Positions 43,218 to 53,394 of a stretch of 64,000 nucleotides of DNA are shown in pieces. Made by a program: the position numbers and the translations under genes. This DNA comes from Microbacterium capsulatum (GTDB lineage Bacteria; Actinomycetota; Actinomycetes; Actinomycetales; Microbacteriaceae), in contig NZ_JAVFCB010000009.1 in NCBI RefSeq assembly GCF_030865425.1, positions 1 through 64,000 on the forward strand. The letters are read 5' to 3'. The notes under the pieces were generated by a model, which was not told the origin of the DNA, did not search any database, and saw only the letters and a program-made list of their open reading frames with translations. How positions within the stretch are numbered: the stretch's first letter is position 1; each line of letters starts with the position of its first letter.

Positions 43218-44324
43218 ATGCGGGAACCCATCGGCCGTCGCCAGGACGAGCTCCTGGCGTTCGTTCGCGAGCACGGCACCGTGCGGGTGACAGACCTCGC
43301 GGATGAGCTCGGCATCTCGGCCGTCACGGTGCGCAGGGACGTCGAGCGCCTCGCCGAGTCCGGGCACCTCAAGCGCAGCCACGGGCGGGTGTCCTGGCCG
43401 GTCGCCCCGGAGCCGCGCGAGCCGTCCGCGAGCGGCCCGGTCATCGGGATGCTCGTGCCGACCGTCACGTACTACTTCAGCGAGATCGTCGCCGCGGCGC
43501 GCGAGGTCGTCGAATCCGAGAACGGCCGGCTCATCGTCAGCGTGTCCGACTACCGCACCGAGGAGGAGCCGGAGCACGTGGCGTCGATGGTCGCCGCCGG
43601 TGCCGACGGCCTGCTCCTCTGCCCGACGCCTCCGGACGACGACGCCCGGACGCCCGGCCACGAGTCGTGGATCTCGGAGCTGTCGACCCCGGTCGTCCTC
43701 GTGGAGCGGCACGGCGCGCTGGGCACCCCTCTCGACGCCCTGGACCGGGTCTGCACCGACCACGCCCGCGGCGCCTACCAGGCGGTGAGCCACCTCGCCT
43801 CGCTCGGACACCGCCGCATCGCGTTCGCCGCGCAGCCGACGCCGACCCGCCCCCAGCTGTACCGGGGCTACACCGCGGCGCAGCAGGCGCTCGGCCTGGA
43901 CGGCGCCGACCTGGTGTACTCCAAGCCGCCGGACCACTCGGTGTCGGCGCAGCAGCGGGAGAAGGACCGGCCGTACGACTTCGACGCCCTGGTCACCGAG
44001 GTGCTGGCAGGGCGCGTGACCGCGGCGCTCGTGCACACCGACGTCGACGCCGTGATGCTCACGCAGCGCCTCATCCGGCACGGGCTCCGGGTTCCCGAGG
44101 ACTTCTCGATCATCGCCTACGACGACGTGATGGCCGCCCTCTCGGACGTGCCGCTCAGCGCCGCCGCCCCGCCCAAGTACGCCGTGGGCGCGCTGGCGGC
44201 CCGCACGCTGCTCGAGCGGATCGCCGACCCGGACCAGCCGATCCGGCACACCGATCTGCTGCCGGAGCTGCGGCTCCGCTCCTCCGTGGCGCCGCCCCGG
44301 GAGCAGACCGGCGGCGGCGCGTAG
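43218..44324 (+). CDS. DeoR-type HTH / LacI-type sensor hybrid regulator
   Basis: A 368-aa regulator. The N-terminus is a DeoR-family helix-turn-helix (RQDELLAFVREHGTVRVTDLADELGIS, VTVRRD), residues about 7-60. The remainder is a LacI-type periplasmic-binding sensor from GPVIGMLVPTVTYYF onward, with GHRRIAFAAQP and FSIIAYDDVMAALSDVPLSA. The ATG at 43218 has AAGGAG 9 bp upstream; ATG 43209 is too close. It is divergent from the sugar ABC genes and convergent with folP (18 bp between stops). Confidence 0.9.
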   Translation: MREPIGRRQDELLAFVREHGTVRVTDLADELGISAVTVRRDVERLAESGHLKRSHGRVSWPVAPEPREPSASGPVIGMLVPTVTYYFSEIVAAAREVVESENGRLIVSVSDYRTEEEPEHVASMVAAGADGLLLCPTPPDDDARTPGHESWISELSTPVVLVERHGALGTPLDALDRVCTDHARGAYQAVSHLASLGHRRIAFAAQPTPTRPQLYRGYTAAQQALGLDGADLVYSKPPDHSVSAQQREKDRPYDFDALVTEVLAGRVTAALVHTDVDAVMLTQRLIRHGLRVPEDFSIIAYDDVMAALSDVPLSAAAPPKYAVGALAARTLLERIADPDQPIRHTDLLPELRLRSSVAPPREQTGGGA

Positions 44325-44342
44325 TCGCCGCGCAGGATCCGC

Positions 44343-45134
44343 TCAGCGGTCCCAGGCGTCGAGCACGGCGAGGGCGTCGCGGGTCGACGCGACATCATGC
44401 ACGCGCACGGCCCAGGCCCCCGCACGGGCGGCGAGCGCGCTGGTGACGGCGGTCACCAGGTCCTTGCGACGCTCGTCCGCGTCGGGGCCGAGCAGGTCGG
44501 CGAGGAACCGCTTGCGCGACGTGCCCACGAGCACCCGCGGGCCGAGGGAGACGATGTCGGCGAGATCGTGCAGCAGCGTCCAGTTCTGCGCGGCGGTCTT
44601 CGCGAAGCCGATCCCCGGATCCACGATGATGCGGGCGGGGGCGATCCCGGCGGCGGCCGCGGCGGCGATCCGCTCGCGCAGCTCCCCGGCGACCTCGCGT
44701 CCGACGCGGACGTACTCGGCGCGCGCGTACATGTCCGCGGAGGGCCCGCGCCAGTGCCCGAGGGCGATGTCGGCGCCGGATTCGGCGACGGCCGCGAGCA
44801 TCTCCGGATCCGCGAGCCCGCCGGAGACGTCGTTCACGATCCGCGCGCCGGCGCGCACGGCGGCGGCGGCGGTCGCGGCGTTCAGGGTGTCCACGCTGAC
44901 CGGGATCCCCTCGGCGGCGAGCCGCTCGATGACCGGCAGCACGCGGCGCTGCTCCTCGGCCACGGGCACCCGCTCGGCGCCGGGCCGGGTGGACTCCCCG
45001 CCGATGTCGAGCACCGCGGCCCCGTCGGCGCGCAGCCGCAGGCCGTGCGCGACCGCGGCGTCGACGTCGGCGTAGCGCCCGCCGTCGCTGAACGAGTCGG
45101 GCGTGGCGTTGACGATCCCCCAGATCGAGGTCAT
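44343..45134 (-). CDS. folP: dihydropteroate synthase
   Basis: Joins 6-hydroxymethyldihydropterin pyrophosphate with p-aminobenzoate. The 263-aa TIM-barrel enzyme has GIVNATPDSFSDGG, DIGGESTRPGA, VSVDT, NDVSGG, IIVDPGIGFAKT and GTSRKRFL. It overlaps folE by 4 bp. It ends 18 bp from the convergent regulator, which separates it from folB. Confidence 0.97.
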   Translation of the reverse strand: MTSIWGIVNATPDSFSDGGRYADVDAAVAHGLRLRADGAAVLDIGGESTRPGAERVPVAEEQRRVLPVIERLAAEGIPVSVDTLNAATAAAAVRAGARIVNDVSGGLADPEMLAAVAESGADIALGHWRGPSADMYARAEYVRVGREVAGELRERIAAAAAAGIAPARIIVDPGIGFAKTAAQNWTLLHDLADIVSLGPRVLVGTSRKRFLADLLGPDADERRKDLVTAVTSALAARAGAWAVRVHDVASTRDALAVLDAWDR

Positions 45135-45724
45135 GCGGGGGACCCCTGGCCGATGAGCGCGATGAGCTCGGCGCGCGCGACCGGATCGGTGTACGCACCG
45201 CGCGCGGCGATCGTGAGCGTGGACGCCTCGGTCTGCCGGCCGCCCCGCATCGTGACGCAGCCGTGCACGGCGTCCAGCACCACGAGCACGCCCTGCGCGT
45301 CGAGGTGGGAGGCGATCGTGTCGGCGATCTGCTCGCCGAGCCGCTCCTGCACCTGCGGGCGGGAGGCGAGGATCTCGACCACCCTGACCAGCGCGCCGAG
45401 CCCGACGACCTGCTCCCCCGGCAGGTACGCGATGTGCGCGTGCCCGGAGAACGGCAGCAGGTGGTGCTCGCACACCGAGCGGAAGCGGATCCCGCGCAGC
45501 ACGACGGCGCCGGACGGCAGCGTGTCGGGCGCGGGGCCGTGCGAGACGCTGATCGTGCGGGCGAGCGGCGCCCCGGGGTCCTCGCCGACGCCGGCGAACA
45601 GCTCGGTGTACAGATCGGCCATGCGGGCCGGGGTCTGCTTCAGACCGGGACGCTCCGGGTCCTCGCCGATCGCGAGCAGCAGCTCACGGGTGAGCGCGGC
45701 GACGCGCTGGGTGTCGACGACCAC
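45131..45724 (-). CDS. folE: GTP cyclohydrolase I
   Basis: Converts GTP to dihydroneopterin triphosphate, the first step of folate synthesis. The 197-aa protein has the zinc-ligand motif FRSVCEHHLLPF, AYLPGEQVVGL, the QVQERLGEQIADTI stretch, and the HGCVTMRGGRQ motif with the second ligand Cys. Start GTG 45724, 2 bp after the ftsH stop. It overlaps folP. Confidence 0.97.
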   Translation of the reverse strand: MVVDTQRVAALTRELLLAIGEDPERPGLKQTPARMADLYTELFAGVGEDPGAPLARTISVSHGPAPDTLPSGAVVLRGIRFRSVCEHHLLPFSGHAHIAYLPGEQVVGLGALVRVVEILASRPQVQERLGEQIADTIASHLDAQGVLVVLDAVHGCVTMRGGRQTEASTLTIAARGAYTDPVARAELIALIGQGSPA

Positions 45725-45726
45725 GG

Positions 45727-47730
<2,004 letters not shown>

Positions 47731-47888
47731 GATCCGTTCAGCGTAGCGCGACAGCGCTTGGCTGCTCCTGGGGATTCGCCCACGGCGTACCGTGAACGCC
47801 CGGGTTTCGTCTCGGTCGCTGCGCGTCCTCGCTCACCCTTGACCCGTCACGCATCAACGACCGCTTCGCGGCACGGCTCCGCGCCGCG

Positions 47889-48440
47889 TCAAGCGTAGAC
47901 GTGCGGGGCGAGCACGGCGACGTCGCGCAGGTTGCGGTAGCGCTCGGCGTAGTCGAGGCCGTAGCCCACGACGAACTCGGTGGGGATGTCGAAGCCGACG
48001 TACCTGCAGTCGATGTGCACCTTGGCCGCTTCGGGCTTGCGCAGCAGCGCCAGCACCTCGATCGACTCGGCACCGCGGGACTCGAAGTTCTCCAGCAGCC
48101 AGCTCAGGGTCAGGCCGGAGTCGATGATGTCCTCGACGATCAGCACGTGCTTGCCGTGCAGGTCGGTGTCGAGGTCCTTGCGGATCTGCACGACACCGCT
48201 CGAGCGGGTGCTCGCCCCGTAGCTCGATACCGCCATCCAGTCCATCGGCACCGGGAACGGCAGCGCCCGGGCGAAGTCGGCCATGACCATCACCGCACCC
48301 TTGAGCACACCGACGAGGAGCAGGTCCTTGCCGGCGTAGTCGACGGCGACCTGCGCGGCGATCTCGTCGAGCTTGGCGCGGATCTCCTCCTCGGTGACGA
48401 GGATCTGGGAGAGGTCTTCCTGGACGTCGGCAGCGCGCAT
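47889..48440 (-). CDS. hpt: hypoxanthine phosphoribosyltransferase
   Basis: Salvages hypoxanthine or guanine to IMP or GMP with PRPP. The 183-aa protein has the PRPP motif VLIVEDIIDSGLTLSWL, the GVLKGAVMVMADFARAL loop, SSYGASTRSSG and IPTEFVVGYGLDYAERYRNL. It lies between tilS and ftsH, the usual actinobacterial order. Confidence 0.96.
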   Translation of the reverse strand: MRAADVQEDLSQILVTEEEIRAKLDEIAAQVAVDYAGKDLLLVGVLKGAVMVMADFARALPFPVPMDWMAVSSYGASTRSSGVVQIRKDLDTDLHGKHVLIVEDIIDSGLTLSWLLENFESRGAESIEVLALLRKPEAAKVHIDCRYVGFDIPTEFVVGYGLDYAERYRNLRDVAVLAPHVYA

Positions 48441-48491
48441 GGGTCGAGTTTATGCGACCGGATGCCCCTGTCCCGGGGAGGCCGCCCGCGC

Positions 48492-49487
48492 TCAGCGGGC
48501 GGCGAACACGATCCGTCCGCCCCTCCGGGCGGCCGTGCATCCAGGCAGGTCGATCGGCCCCTGCCCGGCCCAGTCGGTCACGAGCCGGGCGACCTCCACC
48601 GTCTGCCTCCGGGTCAGGCCGACGCCGAACTCGCTCTGCACGACGAGCCGGATGATCCGGTTGCGCAGGGCGGCGGGATTGGCAGCGAGCGCGGCGGCGC
48701 TCACGGAGATCCCGGCCTCGGCGTGCTCGACGATGTCCTCGATGGTCTCGTGGATCATCTCGTCGAACGCCTCGGCGTCCTCGCGGAGCTGCTCGGCGGT
48801 GCGGGCCAGGGCCTCGGCGATGCCCGGTCCGAGCTCCGCCTCGAGCACCGGCAGCACCCGCTCCCGGGCACGCACGCGCAGGTAGCGCGGGTCGGCGTTG
48901 TGCGGGTCGTCCCACGGCTCGAGCCCTTCGGCGGCGCAGGCGGCGCGGGTCGTCGTGCGGCGCACGCCGAGCAGCGGGCGGATCCAGCGCACGCCGTCGT
49001 CGTCGGTGCGGACGGGCGCCATCCCCTGCAGACTGCCGGCGCCGGATCCGCGGGCCAGGCCCAGCAGCACGGTCTCGGCCTGGTCGTCGAGCGTGTGCCC
49101 GAGCAGCACCGGGGCGTCCTCCCGCTGGGCGATCCCGCGCAGTGCGGCGTACCGGGCGGCGCGGGCGTCGGCCTCGGGGCCGTCCGTCGTCGCGGACACG
49201 GTGACCGCCTGCACCAGGGCGCCGATCCCCAGCCCGAGCGCCTTCTTCGAGGCCTCTGCCGCGATCCGATCGGATCCGTCCTGCAGACGATGGTCCACCG
49301 TGACGCTGAACGCCCTGATGCCGGCGGCGCGTGCCTCGAAGGCGGTCGCGGCGGCCAGGGCGAGCGAGTCCGCCCCGCCGGAGAGTGCCACGATGACCGT
49401 GGCGGGCCGGTCCGGCAGCGCGGCGAGCGCAGTGCGCACCGCGAGCCTGACCTCGGCGACGGCGGGATTCAGAGGAGCGTCGGGCAT
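48492..49487 (-). CDS. tilS: tRNA(Ile)-lysidine synthase
   Basis: Adds lysine to C34 of tRNA-Ile(CAU) so that it reads AUA. The 331-aa protein has the PP-loop ALSGGADSLALA, TVDHRLQDGS, the APVLLGHTLDDQAETVLLGLARGSG stretch, and the WDDPHNADPRYLRVRARERVLP region. It is divergent from ppa and followed by hpt. Confidence 0.95.
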   Translation of the reverse strand: MPDAPLNPAVAEVRLAVRTALAALPDRPATVIVALSGGADSLALAAATAFEARAAGIRAFSVTVDHRLQDGSDRIAAEASKKALGLGIGALVQAVTVSATTDGPEADARAARYAALRGIAQREDAPVLLGHTLDDQAETVLLGLARGSGAGSLQGMAPVRTDDDGVRWIRPLLGVRRTTTRAACAAEGLEPWDDPHNADPRYLRVRARERVLPVLEAELGPGIAEALARTAEQLREDAEAFDEMIHETIEDIVEHAEAGISVSAAALAANPAALRNRIIRLVVQSEFGVGLTRRQTVEVARLVTDWAGQGPIDLPGCTAARRGGRIVFAAR

Positions 49488-49565
49488 GCCCTCACGCTAG
49501 TCGCCCGGGCTTCCCCCGCTAGGCTTGTCGCCGGTATCCTTCCCGTCTTCTCAAGGAGCACAGGC

Positions 49566-50057
49566 ATGAGCGCACACGACGCCGTCATCGAGATCCCGCG
49601 CGGCAGCCGCGTCAAGTACGAGGTCGACCACGAGACCGGGCGGGTGCACCTCGACCGTGTGCTCTACACGACGTTCGGCTACCCGGCCGACTACGGCTAC
49701 TTCGACGACACGCTCGGCGAGGACGGCGACCCGCTGGACGTGCTCGTGCTCCTCGACCACGCCATCTACCCCGGCGTCGTCGTGAACGTCCGCCCGGTCG
49801 CGGTCCTGAAGATGAGCGACGAGGCGGGCGGCGACGACAAGCTCGTGGCCGTGCTGTCGAAGGACCCGCGCTGGTCGCACATCCAGGACGTCGACGACCT
49901 GGCCGAGTACACCAAGAAGGAGATCTCGCACTTCTTCGAGCACTACAAGGACCTCGAGCCCGGCAAGTGGGTCAAGGTCGACCAGTGGGGCGACGCCGCC
50001 GAGGCGCAGCGGATCCTGGACGAGGCCGTCCAGCGCTTCGCGAACGAGGGCCACTGA
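49566..50057 (+). CDS. ppa: inorganic pyrophosphatase
   Basis: Hydrolyses pyrophosphate to phosphate. The 163-aa soluble family I enzyme has EIPRGSRVKYE, the YPADYGYFDDTL region, DGDPLDVLV with the metal-binding aspartates, and KDPRW. The ATG at 49566 follows AAGGAG. It is transcribed opposite to tilS. Confidence 0.96.
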   Translation: MSAHDAVIEIPRGSRVKYEVDHETGRVHLDRVLYTTFGYPADYGYFDDTLGEDGDPLDVLVLLDHAIYPGVVVNVRPVAVLKMSDEAGGDDKLVAVLSKDPRWSHIQDVDDLAEYTKKEISHFFEHYKDLEPGKWVKVDQWGDAAEAQRILDEAVQRFANEGH

Positions 50058-50076
50058 CCCGTCGGTCGCCGGCCTT

Positions 50077-50138
50077 CCCGGGTCGCCGAACCTCCCCGGT
50101 CGCTGAGCCTCCCCGGTCGCTGAGCCTGTCGAAGCGAC
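50077..50138. repeat. 17-bp tandem units with a hairpin, Microbacteriaceae-type intergenic repeat
   Basis: CCCCGGTCGCTGAGCCT occurs twice exactly (50094-50110, 50111-50127), preceded by a diverged unit at 50077. GTCGCT (50116) and AGCGAC (50133) pair around TGAGCCTGTCGA. I recall GGTCGCTGAGC...GAAGCGACC as common in such genomes. Confidence 0.7.
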
Positions 50139-50142
50139 GAGA

Positions 50143-50180
50143 AAGACCCCCGGATCCCGCGTGAGCGGGCCGGGGGTCTT
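50143..50180. terminator. strong bidirectional terminator between ppa and the M23 gene
   Basis: AAGACCCCCGG pairs with CCGGGGGTCTT (11 bp). An inner stem CCCGC/GCGGG closes a GTGA loop. It lies between convergent genes. Confidence 0.9.
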
Positions 50181-50197
50181 CTCGTGGAACGAGCGGG

Positions 50198-51580
50198 TCA
50201 GGACATGTCGACGCCGCGGTTCTCCATGAAGATGATCGGGTTGATGGCGCCCTGGCTGCCCTGGTACACCTCGAAGTGCAGGTGGCAGCCGAAGGATCCG
50301 CCGGTGTTGCCCGAATAGGCGATCACCTGGCCGGCGCTGACCCAGTCTCCCCAGGAGACGTTGAACCCGCCGGGCTCGATGTGGGCGTAGCCCGTGCCGA
50401 TGCCGCCGCCGTTGTCGAGGCGGATGTAGTTCCCGTAGCCGCCGTTGTAGCCGGCGTAGGTGACGACGCCGTCGTGGGCCGCGTAGATCGGGGACCCGCA
50501 GCGGCCGTCGGCGAGGTCGACGCCGTAGTGGAAGCTCGAGGAGCAGCCGTTGGCGTTGCAGTCGGGGACGCGCGGTCCGTAACCGGAGGACTGCCAGCCG
50601 CCGTACGGACGCACCCAGCCGTTGCCGGGGCCCGAGCCGCCACCGCCACCACCGCCGCCTCCGCCGCCCGAAGCCGCTGCGGCGGCCGCGGCCTGGCGAG
50701 CGGCTTCTGCTGCGGCGGCCGCCGCGGCAGCCGCAGCGGCGCGGGCCGCCTCACCGGCCTGGTAGCCGGCGACGGTCTTCGCGGTCGTGTCCTGCAGCGC
50801 GGCGAGCTGCGCCTGCAGCTGGCCCAGGTGGGTCTGCTCATCGGCGAGCGCGGCGTCGGCGGCCTTCGAGGCGGCCTGCGCCTTCTGCAGCTTGTCCTGG
50901 GCGACCTTGTCGAGCCGGTCCCGCTCGGTGCGAGCAACCACGGCCTGGTCGCTCACGGCCTTCGCCGTGTTCTTCTCGACCAGCGCCTTGTCGTACACGG
51001 CCTGGGTGCCCGCCAGCAGCCGGTCCATCTGGCCGAGGCGCTGCAGGAGCTGATCCGCGTTGCTCTTGGATCCCGAGAAGAACAGCTGCATCGACGTGTT
51101 GTCGCCGCCGGTGCGGGAGAGCTGCGCGGCCACCTGCCCCGCCCGGTTGGCGGAGTCGTCCGCGGTCTTCTTCTGCGTGTCGGCCTGCGCCTGCAGGTCG
51201 GTCGCGCGCTGGGCGGCGGCGAAGAGCGCCTGCTGCGCGGCGAAGTATTCGTTGCCGGCCTGCTCGGCGGCAGCCTTGGCGTCGGCGGAGCGCTGGGTGA
51301 GGCCGGAGATGAGCCCCTGGACCCGGGTGGTCTCGGCGCCGGCGGCGGCCTCGTTGGCCTTGGCCGCCTGCACGTCGTCCCAGGAGGGGTAGTCGTCGGC
51401 GAGGGCGGCGGGGGCGGCGCCGATGAGGCCGACGACGAGCGCGCCGACCGCGGCGACGCTGAGCGCACCGAGACGGAGTCCGCGCCCGTGCGCGAAGGTC
51501 ATCCTCCGCCCGCGGGCACGACGAAGGACCGACGTCCGGCGGCGGCCGCGCTCGACGTCATCGATGTTCGGATCGTTCAC
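50198..51580 (-). CDS. M23 family metallopeptidase (secreted cell-wall hydrolase)
   Basis: A 460-aa secreted protein. A long Arg-rich N-terminus and a signal peptide (hydrophobic core about residues 38-60) end near ALADD. A coiled-coil region about 200 residues long follows, then Ala-rich and Gly-rich linkers, and a C-terminal LytM domain. The zinc site uses FHYGVDLADG and GCHLHFEV. The coiled coil resembles EnvC-like cell-division hydrolase activators. The GTG at 51580 is preferred (AAAGGGAG upstream) over GTG 51604. Confidence 0.92.
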   Translation of the reverse strand: MNDPNIDDVERGRRRTSVLRRARGRRMTFAHGRGLRLGALSVAAVGALVVGLIGAAPAALADDYPSWDDVQAAKANEAAAGAETTRVQGLISGLTQRSADAKAAAEQAGNEYFAAQQALFAAAQRATDLQAQADTQKKTADDSANRAGQVAAQLSRTGGDNTSMQLFFSGSKSNADQLLQRLGQMDRLLAGTQAVYDKALVEKNTAKAVSDQAVVARTERDRLDKVAQDKLQKAQAASKAADAALADEQTHLGQLQAQLAALQDTTAKTVAGYQAGEAARAAAAAAAAAAAEAARQAAAAAAASGGGGGGGGGGGSGPGNGWVRPYGGWQSSGYGPRVPDCNANGCSSSFHYGVDLADGRCGSPIYAAHDGVVTYAGYNGGYGNYIRLDNGGGIGTGYAHIEPGGFNVSWGDWVSAGQVIAYSGNTGGSFGCHLHFEVYQGSQGAINPIIFMENRGVDMS

Positions 51581-51757
51581 ACGGCTCCCTTTCGCCGGTT
51601 TCACTCAAGTCACACTAACAACATCAGCCACGCAGGCAAACCCCCGGATCCGCATCGGAACGGGGATTCCTTCTCGTGGTGGAGCGGTCTGACAGGCCGC
51701 TGGGATGCCGCCATCCTCCCCCGGACACGCCCGGGATCCCGCCCGACGCGCCCTCGA

Positions 51758-51788
51758 TTGGCTTTTTGCTTCGCGGATCCTTTATGCT
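51758..51788 (+). promoter_or_regulatory. possible promoter of the tRNA cluster
   Basis: TTGGCT (51758) and TATGCT (51783) are 19 bp apart, 37 bp upstream of tRNA-Glu. The spacing is slightly long. Confidence 0.4.
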
Positions 51789-51824
51789 TGAGCGTCGGCA
51801 AGGGAACCCCCGAGGTTCGCCTCC

Positions 51825-51897
51825 GGCCCCATCGTTTAGCGGCCTAGGACGCCGCCCTTTCACGGCGGTAGCACGGGTTCGAATCCCGTTGGGGTCA
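51825..51897 (+). tRNA. tRNA-Glu(UUC)
   Basis: 73 nt. The acceptor GGCCCCA/TGGGGTC has one G-U pair, the anticodon loop CTTTCAC reads TTC, and the T-loop TTCGAAT is standard. No CCA is encoded. Confidence 0.96.
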
Positions 51898-51924
51898 CTC
51901 TTACCGATACAATTTCATAGTTCT

Positions 51925-51998
51925 GGCCCTGTAGCGCAGTTGGTTAGCGTGCCGCCCTGTCACGGCGGAGGTCGCGGGTTCAAGTCCCGTCAGGGTCG
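51925..51998 (+). tRNA. tRNA-Asp(GUC)
   Basis: 74 nt. Acceptor GGCCCTG/CAGGGTC; anticodon loop CTGTCAC with GTC; T-loop TTCAAGT. It lies 27 bp after tRNA-Glu. Confidence 0.96.
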
Positions 51999-52078
51999 CT
52001 CCGAGCGACAGGCCCTTTCCTTGGAGAGGGCCTTTCGTCTAGGACACTGGTCAGAAGCTTCCACCTTCCGACCAGTGC

Positions 52079-52151
52079 GGCTCTGTAGCTCAGTTGGTAG
52101 AGCGTTCGACTGAAAATCGAAAGGTCACCGGATCGATGCCGGTCGGAGCCA
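52079..52151 (+). tRNA. tRNA-Phe(GAA)
   Basis: 73 nt. Acceptor GGCTCTG/CGGAGCC; anticodon loop CTGAAAA with GAA. The T-loop reads ATCGATG, with A in place of the usual T54. Third gene of the cluster. Confidence 0.93.
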
Positions 52152-52169
52152 CAAGGGTGATCGTTACAA

Positions 52170-52331
52170 TCACCCCAGGAACCCTCGCGTAGCTTCTACA
52201 TCGCGGGGGTTTCGTCCTTTCCGCACCGCCGTGCGGATGATGACGTAGCCGATCCAGAGCGAGAGCGCGGTCAGGGCAACGCACCGGCCCAGGCCGACGA
52301 GGAAGGCGCCGACGCCGAGCGCCGCGTCGCG
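52170..52331 (-). pseudogene. start-less membrane peptide frame, possible gene remnant
   Basis: A 53-codon open stretch on the - strand encodes a hydrophobic helix (ALGVGAFLVGLGRCVALTAL, then SLWIGYVIIRTAVRKG) and a charged tail, with strong GC3 bias as in real genes. It has no ATG, GTG or TTG start, and an upstream TGA blocks it. Its last part overlaps the tRNA-Phe terminator. It may be a truncated or frameshifted small membrane protein gene. Confidence 0.35.
52181..52211 (+). terminator. terminator after tRNA-Phe
   Basis: ACCCTCGCG pairs with CGCGGGGGT over a 12-base loop, followed by TT-rich sequence. It lies 30 bp downstream of the tRNA cluster. Confidence 0.7.
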
Positions 52332-52337
52332 TCACGG

Positions 52338-52970
52338 TCACAACCCCTCGAGCCACGCGTCGATCACCTCGAACGGCACTGGGTGCAGATCGAACGCGTC
52401 GACGCCGACATGGAACTGGTGCCCGTCGGGGCCGTGGTCATGAGCGTGGATGTGGCCGTGGATCAGCGGCAGCCCGCGGTCGACGGGGCGGTGTCCGACC
52501 AGACGACCCTCGGGCTGCGTGTCTCCCCGGTAGGGATAGTGCGATGCGAGCAGGATCCGGCCGCGACGGGTTCCGTGCAGCAGCTCCGGCAGGACGGTCC
52601 ACCCGGCCTCCTCGTACATCGGCCGGAACCGCTCGATCGCGCGCTGCGTCTGCGTGGCGGCCGACACCCGGTCGTGGTTGCCGGGCACGAGCAGCCGGCG
52701 GCCGTTCAGGGCCGTTGTGCGGGCGATGCTCTCGGCGATCGGGCCGAGGGCGAGGTCGCCGAGATGCAGAACCGTCGCGTCGGGCGGGACGGTCTCGTTC
52801 CACCGTCGGATGAGCTCCGCGTCCATCTCGTCGACGGTGTCGAACGGACGCCGTGCGAGTTCGCTGATGCGGACGTGCCCGAAATGCGAGTCGGAGGTGA
52901 CGAAGTCGACCTCGTCGAAGTCGAAACCGACCTCGACGTCGGCGTCATCGGGTCCGGGATCGGCGGTCAT
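52338..52970 (-). CDS. metallophosphoesterase
   Basis: A 210-aa calcineurin-like phosphoesterase. The metal motifs are SDSHFGH, LHLGDLALG, PGNHDR, LLASHYPY and HGHIHAHDHG. Similar small enzymes act on phosphodiesters or as uncharacterised phosphatases; substrate unknown. It stands alone, downstream of the convergent tRNA cluster. Confidence 0.92.
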   Translation of the reverse strand: MTADPGPDDADVEVGFDFDEVDFVTSDSHFGHVRISELARRPFDTVDEMDAELIRRWNETVPPDATVLHLGDLALGPIAESIARTTALNGRRLLVPGNHDRVSAATQTQRAIERFRPMYEEAGWTVLPELLHGTRRGRILLASHYPYRGDTQPEGRLVGHRPVDRGLPLIHGHIHAHDHGPDGHQFHVGVDAFDLHPVPFEVIDAWLEGL

Positions 52971-53108
52971 GCCCCACGCTAACCCGGATCGCGCACGTTC
53001 CGGCTCAGCCGACCGGATCCGGCTCCCGGTGCTCGACGGTCCACTGCGTCAGCCGCGGTGGACCCCGGCATGGATCCATGCCGCCGGTTGCATGCGCCGG
53101 GAAAGGTG

Positions 53109-53151
53109 AAGGCCCTCGGTCATCGCTTGGGGACGGATGATCGAGGGCCTT
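53109..53151. terminator. long perfect-arm hairpin terminator
   Basis: AAGGCCCTCGGTCATC pairs with GATGATCGAGGGCCTT (one mismatch in 16) over an 11-base loop. It is flanked by A-rich and T-rich ends, so it can act both ways. Confidence 0.75.
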
Positions 53152-53359
53152 TCCGTCCTTGACAGCAGACGACGATGCGCTGGGGACGCTAAATGTCAAT
53201 GCCACTGGGGATGGCAAGCCTGCTCGTACTACAAGGACTTGCGGTAATGATATCCCAGAATATCCCTGCGGTGTTGCAAATCCTGTCCAGAATATCGGGA
53301 TCGCCCACCCGCAGGCAAACGGGCGGCGCCCCGTGCCGGAGTGATCGGGAACGACGGAG

Positions 53360-53394
53360 AGGCCGGGCGCCCCCTTCTGGGGAGCGCCCGGCCT
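53360..53394 (-). terminator. terminator of the SsuABC-type operon
   Basis: AGGCCGGGCGC pairs with GCGCCCGGCCT, with an inner CCCC/GGGG around TTCT. It lies 49 bp downstream of the binding-protein stop. Confidence 0.85.

Noticed and set aside
50640-50760. GC-rich triplet runs in the M23 gene
   Set aside because: They encode the Gly-rich and Ala-rich linker of the peptidase in frame, so no separate element is needed.
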